From Alphaproteobacteria bacterium (GTDB lineage: Bacteria > Pseudomonadota > Alphaproteobacteria > Puniceispirillales > Puniceispirillaceae), in NCBI GenBank assembly GCA_011524735.1, contig WTJS01000111.1:1-34674 (forward strand): a stretch of DNA of 34,674 nt. The letters are read 5' to 3'. A program made the translations under genes and the position numbers. Each line of letters starts with the position of its first letter. Positions within the stretch are counted from its first letter, which is position 1. A model generated the notes under the pieces. It was not told where the DNA came from, made no database searches, and worked only from the letters and a program-made list of their open reading frames with translations. This document shows positions 1 to 7,924 of this stretch, in pieces.

Positions 1-288
1 TTTCCTGAGCAATATACGGACGGGCTGAAACTGTTCACAGTCGGACTGACCAATGATCCAAAACGGTTGAGTGTGGTTCGAAAGACACGTCAAATCGCTC
101 AGTCGGATGAATCCAACACCGATTACACGGATCTTGAGCAGATTTCCAAAGAAGTTCGTGATGCGCGTCGTCTGTTTGCAAAGAAACAATGGCCAGTGAT
201 TGACGTTACTCGTCGCTCAATTGAAGAGACTGCAGCGGCAGTTATACAGCTTTACACAAATTGGCAGGAAGAGAACGAAATCACGTGA
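1..288 (+). CDS. ppsR: PEP synthase/PPDK regulatory protein (DUF299 kinase-pyrophosphorylase), C-terminal part
   Basis: The frame is open from the first base, so only the last 95 residues are present. This part carries the features I associate with the C-terminus of the DUF299 family: a GLTNDPKRL segment, then a Y-x-DLEQI segment, then WPVIDVTRRSIEETAA near the end. Family members are bifunctional ADP-dependent kinase/pyrophosphorylases that control phosphoenolpyruvate synthase or pyruvate phosphate dikinase by phosphorylating a threonine next to the catalytic histidine. The nucleotide-binding P-loop lies outside the window. The stop codon overlaps the likely GTG start of maf (GTGA), so the two genes are translationally coupled, as is common in alphaproteobacteria. 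Confidence 0.87.
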   Translation, partial: FPEQYTDGLKLFTVGLTNDPKRLSVVRKTRQIAQSDESNTDYTDLEQISKEVRDARRLFAKKQWPVIDVTRRSIEETAAAVIQLYTNWQEENEIT

Positions 289-959
289 CGGACACCGTTT
301 TTGCACGGCTCCCAACGGGACCGCTGATACTGGCTTCAACAAGTGTCACCCGTCAGCGTCTCCTCAGCAATGCCGGAATCGAATATGTGGCACAGTCAGT
401 GCGGATAGATGAAGACGCCTTTCGTCATGCTGCCGCTGCCGAGGGCGTAGCTGCCAAAGATGTTGCTGTTCTTCTGGCGGAAATGAAGGGGCAGGCTGCG
501 CACAGTTCTGTAGCGCCAGCACCAGGACAGCTTCTTCTGGCAGCCGATCAGATCCTGGAGCTGGACGGAAAAATGCTCGGCAAACCATCTGACCGCGATA
601 TGGCAACGCGACAGATTCAAGGACTGTCCGGTAAAACCCACAGCCTTCACACCGCAGCAGTCATGTTCCGGGAGGGTCAGCGGATTTGGCATCATGTCGC
701 TGAAACAAGGCTACAGATGCGGACACTTCAGGATGGTGAGATTGCCAGCTATCTCGATATCATAGGCGAGGCTGCCTTTTGGAGCCCGGGAAGCTATCAG
801 ATTGAAGGTGCTGGCATGCATCTGTTCCACAAGATTGAGGGGTGTCATTACAGTGTTCTTGGCCTCCCCCTTCTCGAAGTGACTGGTTTCTTGCGCGAAC
901 ATGGACTTGCATTTGCGGAATCTGCAAGCAAAGCAGGTGAATCTGAGGCGGATCGATGA
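285..959 (+). CDS. maf: Maf-like nucleoside triphosphate pyrophosphatase
   Basis: A 224-residue protein of the Maf/HAM1-like fold. It hydrolyses non-canonical or modified NTPs to NMP and pyrophosphate. The N-terminal LILASTSVTRQRLL matches the family's S-x-S-x-x-R substrate loop. AADQILELDGKMLGKP carries the presumed catalytic Asp. SGKTHSLHTAAV and the closing YQIEGAGMHLFHKIEG and YSVLGLPL segments are also typical. I chose the GTG at 285, which overlaps the ppsR stop and has AGGAAG about 13 bases upstream. An in-frame TTG at 261 would add eight residues not seen in the family. The last bases overlap the coaE ATG (ATGA). In many relatives aroE lies between maf and coaE; here it does not. Confidence 0.88.
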   Translation: MTDTVFARLPTGPLILASTSVTRQRLLSNAGIEYVAQSVRIDEDAFRHAAAAEGVAAKDVAVLLAEMKGQAAHSSVAPAPGQLLLAADQILELDGKMLGKPSDRDMATRQIQGLSGKTHSLHTAAVMFREGQRIWHHVAETRLQMRTLQDGEIASYLDIIGEAAFWSPGSYQIEGAGMHLFHKIEGCHYSVLGLPLLEVTGFLREHGLAFAESASKAGESEADR

Positions 960-1564
960 TTGTTGTTGGTCTGACAGGTGGAATTGCCACTGGTAAATCC
1001 ACAACCTCGACAATTTTCCGCGAGATGAACATACCTGTTCATGATGCCGATGCGACAGTTCATGGGCTAATGGCACCAAACGGACCTGCCACGACCGCCA
1101 TCGCGGCCAGATTTGGCGCTAAGGTTATCGCGGCTGATGGGTCAGTTGACCGTCAGGCATTGGGTAAGACCGTGTTTGGTGATGATGAACTTCGCCGTGA
1201 CCTTGAAGCCATTCTGCATCCGCTGGTTGCGGCTGATCGCGATCAGTTTCTGGCGCAGCATAGACAGGCTGGCGCAGCTGTCGTTGTTCTGGATGTACCC
1301 CTTCTGTTTGAAACTGGGGGTGACTCTTTATGCGATCTGACCATCCTCTGTGTCGTTGATCCCCAAATTCAGCGTGATCGGGCCATGCAACGGCCCGGCA
1401 TGACGGCTGACAAGCTTGACGGGATTATCGCCAGCCAGATGCCAATGGCCGAAAAGATTGAACGCGCTGACTATGTGATCAATACTGACGGTGGTGTAGA
1501 CGCCGCCCGCGCCGACCTTCTGCAGATTCTGGGCGATCATGTGGATCCTGCAAACCATCCGTGA
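956..1564 (+). CDS. coaE: Dephospho-CoA kinase
   Basis: A 202-residue P-loop kinase for the last step of coenzyme A biosynthesis, phosphorylating the 3'-hydroxyl of dephospho-CoA. The N-terminus has the Walker A GGIATGKS at about residues 8-15, followed by IPVHDADATVH, where the DAD motif binds substrate and metal. VVVLDVPLLFETG is the family's conserved central strand, and RDRAMQRPGMT is the lid arginine region. The length is normal. The start ATG overlaps the maf stop by four bases. The stop overlaps a GTG that could open dnaQ. CoaE therefore sits in the middle of a coupled ppsR-maf-coaE-dnaQ operon. Confidence 0.95.
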   Translation: MIVVGLTGGIATGKSTTSTIFREMNIPVHDADATVHGLMAPNGPATTAIAARFGAKVIAADGSVDRQALGKTVFGDDELRRDLEAILHPLVAADRDQFLAQHRQAGAAVVVLDVPLLFETGGDSLCDLTILCVVDPQIQRDRAMQRPGMTADKLDGIIASQMPMAEKIERADYVINTDGGVDAARADLLQILGDHVDPANHP

Positions 1565-1584
1565 CAAGGAACAGGCTATCAGAC

Positions 1585-2289
1585 ATGCGTGAAATTGTTT
1601 TGGATACTGAAACCACCGGCATTGATCCACGCGACGGGCATCGAATCATTGAAATCGGCGCTCTGGAAATGGTGAATCAGTCACCCACAGGCGCGCAATA
1701 TCACGTCTATATCAACCCTGAGCGGGAAATTGACGCCGGCGCCGTGGCCATTCACGGGCTGACTGGCGAGTTTCTGGCAGATAAGCCCATTTTTTCCGCC
1801 ATTGCGGATGAATTTCTGGATTTTATCGGGGATGCCCCGCTTGTCATCCATAATGCTCCGTTTGATATGGGGTTCATCAATGCGGAACTGGCGCTTCTTG
1901 GCCGGGAAACACTGCCGTCAGATCGGGCGGTGGACACACTTATCATGGCGCGACGCAAATTTCCCGGCGCACAGGCCAACCTGAATGCCCTATGTCGCCG
2001 GTTCGAAATAGATAACAGTCATCGTGACCTTCATGGCGCACTGGTTGACGCCGATCTGCTGGCGTCGGTCTATATCGAGCTTCTTGGCGGCCGACAGCCA
2101 AATCTGTCTCTTGAACCTGATATTCAAAAAATTGATGCATCAACACGGCAGGACGGGGCCAGTGACACCGGCTTTGCTCTTCGCGCGGATGCCAGCAAAT
2201 TTGCCCGTCCGCATGCCGCTAGTGAGGATGAACTCAAGTCTCACGCAAAGCTGATGGACAGGATTGAAAATCCCATCTGGCTTCGGTAG
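1585..2289 (+). CDS. dnaQ: DNA polymerase III epsilon subunit (3'-5' proofreading exonuclease)
   Basis: A DEDDh exonuclease that proofreads for the replicative polymerase. The three exonuclease motifs are present in order: LDTETTGIDP (Exo I, Asp and Glu), HNAPFDMGFINAEL (Exo II Asp) and HRDLHGALVDADLLA (Exo III, His and Asp). After about residue 180 comes a charged linker ending in LMDRIENPIWLR, presumably the tail that binds the alpha subunit. I chose the ATG at 1585 because MREIVLDTETTG is the usual family beginning. A GTG at 1561 that overlaps the coaE stop is in frame and would add eight residues; coupling from it cannot be excluded. It ends 21 bases before the oppositely oriented secB. 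Confidence 0.94.
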   Translation: MREIVLDTETTGIDPRDGHRIIEIGALEMVNQSPTGAQYHVYINPEREIDAGAVAIHGLTGEFLADKPIFSAIADEFLDFIGDAPLVIHNAPFDMGFINAELALLGRETLPSDRAVDTLIMARRKFPGAQANLNALCRRFEIDNSHRDLHGALVDADLLASVYIELLGGRQPNLSLEPDIQKIDASTRQDGASDTGFALRADASKFARPHAASEDELKSHAKLMDRIENPIWLR

Positions 2290-2310
2290 CGGACGGTCAG
2301 CAAAATTGTC

Positions 2311-2829
2311 CTAGGCTTCGCCTTCTGGCGTCGCATCAGCTGTGTCACCACCGGCAGCGGCCTGACGCTCCAGATTGGATTGATAGACAGCCACGAAATC
2401 CAGCGGTTGAATATTCAGCGGCATGAAACCACCGTCGCGTGTGACATCAGAGATGATCGCGCGGGCGAAGGGGAACATCAGTCGTGGTGCTTCAATCATG
2501 ATCAGCGGGTTGAGGTTCTCGCGGCTTGCACCAGGTGCCGATACGATGGCGGCATAGGTCAGTTCGGCAAGAAACAGGGTTTTGTCCGATGTTTTGGCAC
2601 GTGCTGACAAAGACAGCATGACTTCATACTGCTCATTATTCAGGCCGCGTGCACCGACATTCACCCCGATTTCGACATCTGGTTGGGATGGTGGATCAAT
2701 CAGAATGTCGGGTGCATTAGGATTTTCGAAAGACAGATCCTTGATATATTGCGCGTGGACAACAATCTGGCGGCCAGCCTGCTGATCCTGCGCGCTGGTA
2801 TCGGTTCCGTTGGTGGTCTGTTCCGCCAT
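2311..2829 (-). CDS. secB: Protein-export chaperone SecB
   Basis: A 172-residue cytosolic homotetrameric chaperone that keeps preproteins unfolded and hands them to SecA. The core has the family signatures YIKDLSFENPNAP, VNVGARGLNNEQYEVMLSLSA and APRLMFPFARAIISDVTRDGGFMPLNIQPLDFVAVY. The N-terminal 20 residues and the C-terminal tail are polar and low-complexity. The last residues are acidic (DATPEGEA), whereas SecA-binding tails of other SecBs vary. The start has a clear purine-rich ribosome binding site (GGAAGGGA). It lies head to tail downstream of fxsA, which is usual in this alphaproteobacterial neighbourhood, and converges on dnaQ. Confidence 0.95.
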   Translation of the reverse strand: MAEQTTNGTDTSAQDQQAGRQIVVHAQYIKDLSFENPNAPDILIDPPSQPDVEIGVNVGARGLNNEQYEVMLSLSARAKTSDKTLFLAELTYAAIVSAPGASRENLNPLIMIEAPRLMFPFARAIISDVTRDGGFMPLNIQPLDFVAVYQSNLERQAAAGGDTADATPEGEA

Positions 2830-2943
2830 GGGAATGTCCCTTCCTGTGTTTAGAGCGTGAAAAATCTGACGCTGCGGATAGCATGTCAGTGATCTGGCGA
2901 CAAGATCTGCCTCGGCGATTCTGTGTCTGGCTCGGTTTCAGAT

Positions 2944-3534
2944 CTATTTTTCGTTGAGGCTGCGGCGTCCACCCGTTGAGGCATCATCACGTTCTTCGAA
3001 TTCACCTTCAATGGTGTCATCGCGTGCGTCAGGGTGATTGCCTTGATGGTCATGGTCGTGACGGTTAAAGCCGTTGCGATTGAAACCTCCCGGTCCAAAA
3101 CCAGCCTGTCCAAATCCACCCGGTCCAAACCCGGCTTTAGCTCCCATCGGGCCCTTACCCATAAATCCGAACCGTCCAGCTTTGCCGATATTCTTCATAA
3201 GCATGGTCCCAACCAATGTACGAATGCCGGGCACGAACATCATCAACCCCATGGCATCGGATACATATCCAGGGATCAGCATCAGCACAGCACCGAGAAG
3301 GAGCGACAGGCTGTCCGCAATTGACGCTAATGGTGCCTCACCGCGAGCCACCTGTTTCTGTAGCGACGCCATGACCACTCGCCCCTGCGTTCGCAGAAGC
3401 CAGATACCAATGGCACCAGTTACGAAAATGCCAATCAGGGTCAGCAGAACACCAATTTCACCCCCAATTTCAACAAAGGTTGAAATTTCAAGCCAGATCC
3501 ACAGGCAAAAGCCAATAATGAAGATAAGAGCCAC
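2944..3534 (-). CDS. fxsA: FxsA family inner-membrane protein with Gly/Phe-rich tail
   Basis: A 196-residue membrane protein. Hydrophobic segments lie at about residues 3-20, 25-47 and 75-105, and the central motif SLLLGAVLMLIPGYVSDAMGLMMFVPGIR is the FxsA signature. The E. coli homologue relieves phage T7 F-exclusion when overproduced, but its normal job is unknown. The cytoplasmic tail is unusual: residues 135-158 repeat GFGPGGF, followed by a His-rich stretch (HDHDHQGNH) and an acidic end. The start is a GTG with AGGGA about ten bases upstream; no in-frame ATG precedes it. It lies between secB and the divergent timA. Confidence 0.86.
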   Translation of the reverse strand: MALIFIIGFCLWIWLEISTFVEIGGEIGVLLTLIGIFVTGAIGIWLLRTQGRVVMASLQKQVARGEAPLASIADSLSLLLGAVLMLIPGYVSDAMGLMMFVPGIRTLVGTMLMKNIGKAGRFGFMGKGPMGAKAGFGPGGFGQAGFGPGGFNRNGFNRHDHDHQGNHPDARDDTIEGEFEERDDASTGGRRSLNEK

Positions 3535-3583
3535 GATGTGTTTAATCCCTGCTGAATGCGCCCCAGCAATCTACCGTCTGAAA

Positions 3584-3599
3584 ATGCCCTTCAGGGCAT
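3584..3599. promoter_or_regulatory. Short palindrome in the fxsA-timA divergent region
   Basis: ATGCCCT and AGGGCAT are separated by two bases. The site sits in the 197-base gap between the divergent fxsA and timA starts. It could be a dimeric operator site or a tight hairpin in the fxsA leader. A possible sigma-70-like promoter for timA (TTGCTG at 3640, TATGTA near 3662) follows. The perfect dyad is seen in the sequence; its role is inference. Confidence 0.3.
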
Positions 3600-3731
3600 C
3601 TACAAGCATAAATGAAGAAAAAAATTCCCTGTCTGTAGCTTGCTGGATTATTTGGACAACATATGTATCCTGTAGCCACGCATTGTAAGTCACTTTGCGA
3701 ACAAGACCAAACCATCCCATCGGGGGACCCC

Positions 3732-4373
3732 GTGCAGTTTATCGACATCATCATTTTTGCCGTTATCGCCGTACTTCTTGTCCTGCGGCTTCGCTCCGTT
3801 CTTGGCCAGCGCCCGGGATATGATGAACAGCCCCAGCGTGACACCAGTTTTGACAGGAATGGCGCCGATGTGATTCCGATTGATACTGGGCGCCGGAGCG
3901 GGATTGATGATGGGCACGGCATTGCCGCGCTTCGCAAGGCTGACCGGTCTTTCTCTGAAAAGGAGTTTCTTGGTGGTGCTGCCGCAGCTTTTGAGATGAT
4001 TTTGACATCTTATGCCGATGGCGACGTTGCCAAGCTAAAGCGTCTGCTCAGCTATGACATGCTGCAGAGCTTCACCCAGTCAATTCAGCAGCGACAGCAG
4101 GATGGAGAACGTCTTGCCATCACGTTGGAAACGCTGAGTGAGGCCGAAATTGTCGATGCAAGGGTGTTTGACAATGTCGCGGCTGTGACTGTGAAATTTA
4201 CCAGCACACAAACACGTATCCTGACGGATGAAGATGGTGTGACAATCGAGGATGAGGATACCGGCACTCGTGAGCTTGTCGATATCTGGACCTTTGAACG
4301 TGACCTGACTCTGGATGATCCGAACTGGAAGCTTGCAGAGACGGAATCACCAGATGATGAGGATGACGCCTAG
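3732..4373 (+). CDS. timA: Tim44/TimA-like domain protein, membrane anchored
   Basis: A 213-residue protein with one N-terminal membrane segment (FIDIIIFAVIAVLLVLRLRSVLG), a short acidic/polar linker and a Tim44-like domain from about residue 75 (SEKEFLGGAAAAFEMILTSYADGD to the end). It is the bacterial relative of the mitochondrial import motor subunit Tim44. In alphaproteobacteria it is thought to act at the inner membrane, but its function is poorly known. The GTG at 3732 is chosen because the family begins at the FIDII segment and a GGGGG ribosome binding site precedes it. An ATG at 3663 would add 23 polar residues before the membrane anchor. The smr gene follows 30 bases downstream; the mltA gene found between them in many relatives is missing. 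Confidence 0.85.
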   Translation: MQFIDIIIFAVIAVLLVLRLRSVLGQRPGYDEQPQRDTSFDRNGADVIPIDTGRRSGIDDGHGIAALRKADRSFSEKEFLGGAAAAFEMILTSYADGDVAKLKRLLSYDMLQSFTQSIQQRQQDGERLAITLETLSEAEIVDARVFDNVAAVTVKFTSTQTRILTDEDGVTIEDEDTGTRELVDIWTFERDLTLDDPNWKLAETESPDDEDDA

Positions 4374-4403
4374 GCACGACCTGGCGGAAAGGCTGTCGAG
4401 ATC

Positions 4404-4964
4404 ATGACTGCCCCCGGTGACAAGCTGCCAGATGATGACGCCGAGCTTTGGGACCGCGTGGCCAAAGGCGTCAAAGTCTATGAGCATGAAGGGCGGCTGG
4501 TGCAGCAGCCCTCCACATCACCAAAGTCAAAACCAAAGAAAAAAGCAAAGGTGCCAGGCAAACCAGCGGCGGTGATACAGGCTGCAGTGGTGAAGCCTAC
4601 GGCGCGCCCGGTTGATCTTCGCGCTGGGGATCATGCCGGCATAGATCGGTCCACCCGGCGCCGACTGGCACAGGGACAGCTTGCTATTGAAGCGCGGCTT
4701 GACCTTCACGGCCTGAATGCCGAACAGGCCGAGCGCCGACTGTCATCCTTTCTGAACCTTGCGCTTCGACAGGGCCATCGTGTGGTGCTGGTCATCACTG
4801 GCAAAGGTCAAATGGGTCAGGGCGTTTTGCGGAGGCTGGTTCCAGAATGGTTGAAATCGGGGCCCTTATCCTCGTCGGTACTGGCCATTTCAACAGCCCA
4901 ACCGGCTGATGGTGGGGACGGCGCGCTTTATGTCATGTTGCGTCGCCGCAGGCAGATTTCATGA
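4404..4964 (+). CDS. Smr domain protein (DUF1520-like, Smr/MutS2 C-terminal domain)
   Basis: A 186-residue protein. The first 90 residues are polar and rich in Lys, Pro and Ala (SPKSKPKKKAKVPGKP). The Smr domain occupies about residues 95-186 and carries LDLHGLNAEQAERRL, VVLVITGKG and the GALYVMLRRR end. The LDLHGL and TGKG motifs are diagnostic of Smr domains, some of which are nucleases acting on branched DNA or on RNA at stalled ribosomes. The substrate of the stand-alone alphaproteobacterial form is not known to me. Its stop overlaps the ATG of the following XRE regulator (ATGA), so the two are translationally coupled. Confidence 0.9.
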   Translation: MTAPGDKLPDDDAELWDRVAKGVKVYEHEGRLVQQPSTSPKSKPKKKAKVPGKPAAVIQAAVVKPTARPVDLRAGDHAGIDRSTRRRLAQGQLAIEARLDLHGLNAEQAERRLSSFLNLALRQGHRVVLVITGKGQMGQGVLRRLVPEWLKSGPLSSSVLAISTAQPADGGDGALYVMLRRRRQIS

Positions 4965-5329
4965 CACCCTTTGGGGCCAAAATGCGTGATCTTCGTGCTG
5001 CCCGCGGCCTGACACAACAGCAGCAGGCTGATGCGCTGGGCGTCTCTAAAGCCTATATCTCATCGCTCGAGACAGGAAAGCGCGGCAGACCATCTGTGCC
5101 ATTAGTGGATCAGATCTGTGCCTGGCTTGGGCTGATCTGGGATGATGCTGAAGAACTGAAGACCCTTGCAGCCTTGTCTCATCCCAAACCAACGATTGAT
5201 GCCTCACAGGCAAGTGCCGAGGCTGTGCGTCTGGCAAATCTGATGGCCACTCATATCGACAGGCTTGATCCGGAAAGCTGTCAGCGCCTCGCTGACCAGC
5301 TGCTTGTTGAGGTCAAGCGGCAGGTCTGA
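4961..5329 (+). CDS. XRE-family helix-turn-helix regulator
   Basis: A 122-residue protein with a lambda-repressor-like HTH in its N-terminal half (MRDLRAARGLTQQQQADALGVSKAYISSLETGKRG). A conserved-looking acidic helical region, WLGLIWDDAEELKTLAALSHPKP, follows. The C-terminal 50 residues look helical and may dimerise. No ligand or metal motif is visible. It is coupled to smr by a four-base overlap, an arrangement I recall from other alphaproteobacteria, so it may control its own operon. The target is unknown. Confidence 0.87.
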   Translation: MTPFGAKMRDLRAARGLTQQQQADALGVSKAYISSLETGKRGRPSVPLVDQICAWLGLIWDDAEELKTLAALSHPKPTIDASQASAEAVRLANLMATHIDRLDPESCQRLADQLLVEVKRQV

Positions 5330-5379
5330 GACGATTGTGCGCTTTGTGGCGGTGGTGACTTGTGATATCAAGCTGCTGC

Positions 5380-5397
5380 TGGCGGCCTTGTCCGCCA
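5380..5397 (+). other. Small hairpin between XRE and GNAT genes
   Basis: TGGCGG and CCGCCA flank a six-base loop. There is no T-run, so it is at best a weak or Rho-assisted end signal or an mRNA-stability hairpin after the XRE gene. Confidence 0.3.
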
Positions 5398-5423
5398 ACC
5401 CCGTTCTGACCTGATGGTGCCAC

Positions 5424-5969
5424 ATGACTCCAGAACAGCTGTCGACACATGTTGCCAAGATCTCGGTGGAAAGTCCGACGCGTCTGTCGCAGGGCGATAT
5501 ACATGAATTGTGCGATGCGGCTGAAGAAGCCATCCTGTCCGGAGGCGGATTTGGCTGGCTGACTCCGCCTCCCCGTTCAGTCATGGAAGATTACTGGCGC
5601 GGTGTACAGCTGATACCCGAACGTCATCTGGTTATCGCCCGTCTTGATAAGGTTGTGGCTGGCAGCTGCCAGATCGTATTGCCGCCACGCAACAACGAAG
5701 CGCAGGCTTTCACTTGCCAACTGACCACGTTTTTTGTCGCCCCGTGGGCACGTGGTCATGGTCTGGCCCAGATGATTGTTGCCGAAGCAGAGGCACTGGC
5801 AAAATCCAAGGGGTTTATGATGATCAACCTGGATGTCAGATCGACCCAGTTTCGGGCCATACAGTCCTTTGAGGCACGCGGGTTCCATCGCTATGCTGTC
5901 AACGACTTCTATGCCCGGGTCGATGATCAATATGTGTCAGGCTACTATTATCACAAGGAGCTGAAGTGA
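5424..5969 (+). CDS. GNAT-family N-acetyltransferase
   Basis: A 181-residue single-domain acetyltransferase of the GCN5 fold. The acetyl-CoA region is LTTFFVAPWARGHGLAQMIVAEAEALAKSKG, with the R/Q-x-x-G-x-G/A loop represented by RGHGLA. The C-terminal strands include MINLDVRSTQFRAIQSFEARGFHRYAVNDFYARV, the typical A/Q-x-x-x-Y/F-E-x-x-GF motif. The ATG at 5424 is the only reasonable start because a TGA precedes it in frame at 5406. The stop overlaps a GTG next to the ATG of the HIT gene, so the two are coupled. The substrate cannot be read from the sequence. Confidence 0.88.
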   Translation: MTPEQLSTHVAKISVESPTRLSQGDIHELCDAAEEAILSGGGFGWLTPPPRSVMEDYWRGVQLIPERHLVIARLDKVVAGSCQIVLPPRNNEAQAFTCQLTTFFVAPWARGHGLAQMIVAEAEALAKSKGFMMINLDVRSTQFRAIQSFEARGFHRYAVNDFYARVDDQYVSGYYYHKELK

Positions 5970-6325
5970 TGTCCTATGACGACAGCAATGTGTTTGCCCG
6001 CATTCTACGGGGCGAGCTGCCCTGCAAGAAGGTTGCAGAAGATGAGCACACGCTGGCGTTTGAGGATATCAATCCCGGCCGTGCGGTTCATGTTCTGGTG
6101 ATTCCCAAGGGTGCCTATGTTGACTGGCTTGATTTTGCAGCCAAGGCGTCAGCTGAAGAACAGACAGCCTTTACCCGCATGATTGCGCATGTTGCCGAGA
6201 TAACAGGAATTGCCGGTACCGGCTTTCGGGTGGTTTCCAATATCGGTGAAAATGGTCATCAGGAAGTGCCGCATCTTCACATGCATGTGTTGGGCGGCGA
6301 GCCGGTTGGCCGGATGCTTTCCTAG
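5969..6325 (+). CDS. HIT (histidine triad) family protein
   Basis: A 118-residue HINT-type nucleotide hydrolase. The family motif H-x-H-x-H is present as HLHMHVLGG at about residues 102-110. It follows the substrate-binding region FEDINPGRAVHVLVIPKGAYVDW and NIGENGHQEVPHLH. Members hydrolyse purine nucleoside phosphoramidates or adenylated substrates; the middle histidine is the nucleophile. Start codons GTG (5966) and ATG (5969) are adjacent; I take the ATG. It overlaps the end of the GNAT gene and ends about 85 bases before comM. Confidence 0.93.
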   Translation: MSYDDSNVFARILRGELPCKKVAEDEHTLAFEDINPGRAVHVLVIPKGAYVDWLDFAAKASAEEQTAFTRMIAHVAEITGIAGTGFRVVSNIGENGHQEVPHLHMHVLGGEPVGRMLS

Positions 6326-6409
6326 CGCAAATATAAGCAAAATCTAACTAACTTGCGGCCTTGCTGCCACCTGTCCATCATGCCCATCCGTTAGGATAGG
6401 ACACTTGGT

Positions 6410-7924
6410 ATGCATGCTAGCATCAAGACAGTGGCGTTTCGCGGAATTGAAACCATTCCGGTCGATGTTCAGGTGCATATTGCCAATGGGCTGCCATCGA
6501 TGGCCATTGTCGGCCTGGCTGACAAGGCGGTGGCAGAATCCCGTGAACGAGTCCGTGCCGCGCTGGGGTCCATCGGACTGGCACTGCCGCCAAAGCGGAT
6601 TGCAATCAATCTGGCCCCTGCCGATGTGGTTAAGGAAGGGGCGCATTTTGACCTGCCTATTGCGCTGGGCCTGCTGGTGGCAATGGGTGCTGTGCCTGCA
6701 GATTCAGTTGCTGGTGAGATGGTGCTTGGTGAGCTGTCACTTCACGGCGGAATTGAATCCGTGTCAGGCGCACTGCCAGCGGCGCTTGCCGCCGTCGCCA
6801 ATGGACTTGATCTGATCTGTCCCGCTTCCTGCGGGTCTGAGGCGGCGTGGGCGAGTGATCTTTCCATAACGGCCGCTCCTGATCTGATGTCATTGCTAAA
6901 CCATCTCCGTGGGCATCAGATGTTGCCGCCACCAAGACCAGAGCTGCTTCCCCCATCGGGTCCAGCTCCTGATATGCAGGATTTAAAGGGTCAGGAAACA
7001 GCTCGTCGGGTGCTGGAGATTGCGGCTACTGGTGCCCATAACCTGCTGATGATCGGGCCACCGGGCGCTGGCAAATCCATGCTTGCCGCCAGGCTTCCAG
7101 GCTTGCTGCCACCGCTGACACCCCAGGAAGCGCTGGAAGTCACCATGTTGCATTCGGTCGCCGGTCAGTTGCCGGAAGGTGGGTTGGTACAGTCAAGGCC
7201 TTATCGGGACCCGCACCATTCGGCGTCAATGCCGGCCCTTGTAGGTGGTGGTGCACGTGCGCGGCCAGGCGAAATTTCATTGGCACATGGCGGCGTGCTG
7301 TTTCTGGATGAACTTGCCGAATTCACCAAGCCTGTGTTGGATGCGCTGCGTCAACCGCTTGAAACGGGTCATGTCGTGATTGCACGCGCCAACCATCACG
7401 TGAGTTATCCCGCTCGGTTTCAGCTTGTGGCCGCGATGAATCCCTGCCGTTGTGGCTATCTTGGTGATCCTGCACGTGCCTGCAGCAAGGCACCAGCCTG
7501 TGGCCGCACCTACAGTGCACGCATATCCGGCCCAATGCTGGACAGGTTTGATCTGATCATTGAAGTGCCGGAAGTTGACGGAAAACTGCTGTTGAAAGGC
7601 ACGCCAGGTGAAACGTCGCAGCAGGTTGCGTCTCGGGTCAAGCTGGCACGCGACTTTGCCTGTCAGCATGTGCTGGATGAAGCGGATGCTCTGCCCCTCG
7701 ATGCTGGAGCTGGAAACAGGCAGGATGTGCCAGTCAGCCAGATCGACGAAGATGCCAGAAAATTGCTGGAACTGGCGATTGATCGTCAGTCACTCTCAGC
7801 AAGAGGATTCAATCGGGTCCTGCGGGTGGCGCGGACGATTGCCAATCTTGATGGCAGCCCAAAGGTTGCCCGCCGTCACCTTGCCGAGGCACTTGCCTAT
7901 CGGGCGATGCCGTTGCTGGCGTGA
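6410..7924 (+). CDS. comM: ComM/YifB-family AAA+ ATPase (Mg-chelatase-like)
   Basis: A 504-residue protein with the family order. An N-terminal Lon-protease-like ChlI domain (about 1-170, [30 protein letters not shown]) precedes a Mg-chelatase AAA+ core. The core has Walker A GPPGAGKS (216-223), Walker [11 protein letters not shown] and a sensor/Cys-rich loop [25 protein letters not shown]. The C-terminal helical domain contains [21 protein letters not shown]. In naturally competent bacteria ComM is a hexameric helicase that promotes branch migration during recombination of incoming DNA. It is also widespread in bacteria without known competence. Its last 28 bases overlap the end of the convergent gshB. 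Confidence 0.94.
   Translation: MHASIKTVAFRGIETIPVDVQVHIANGLPSMAIVGLADKAVAESRERVRAALGSIGLALPPKRIAINLAPADVVKEGAHFDLPIALGLLVAMGAVPADSVAGEMVLGELSLHGGIESVSGALPAALAAVANGLDLICPASCGSEAAWASDLSITAAPDLMSLLNHLRGHQMLPPPRPELLPPSGPAPDMQDLKGQETARRVLEIAATGAHNLLMIGPPGAGKSMLAARLPGLLPPLTPQEALEVTMLHSVAGQLPEGGLVQSRPYRDPHHSASMPALVGGGARARPGEISLAHGGVLFLDELAEFTKPVLDALRQPLETGHVVIARANHHVSYPARFQLVAAMNPCRCGYLGDPARACSKAPACGRTYSARISGPMLDRFDLIIEVPEVDGKLLLKGTPGETSQQVASRVKLARDFACQHVLDEADALPLDAGAGNRQDVPVSQIDEDARKLLELAIDRQSLSARGFNRVLRVARTIANLDGSPKVARRHLAEALAYRAMPLLA

Noticed and set aside
3074-3688. Plus-strand open frame of 204 codons opposite fxsA
   Set aside because: Its Pro/Lys-rich sequence is the mirror of the fxsA Gly/Phe repeat; fxsA has the membrane and family signals.
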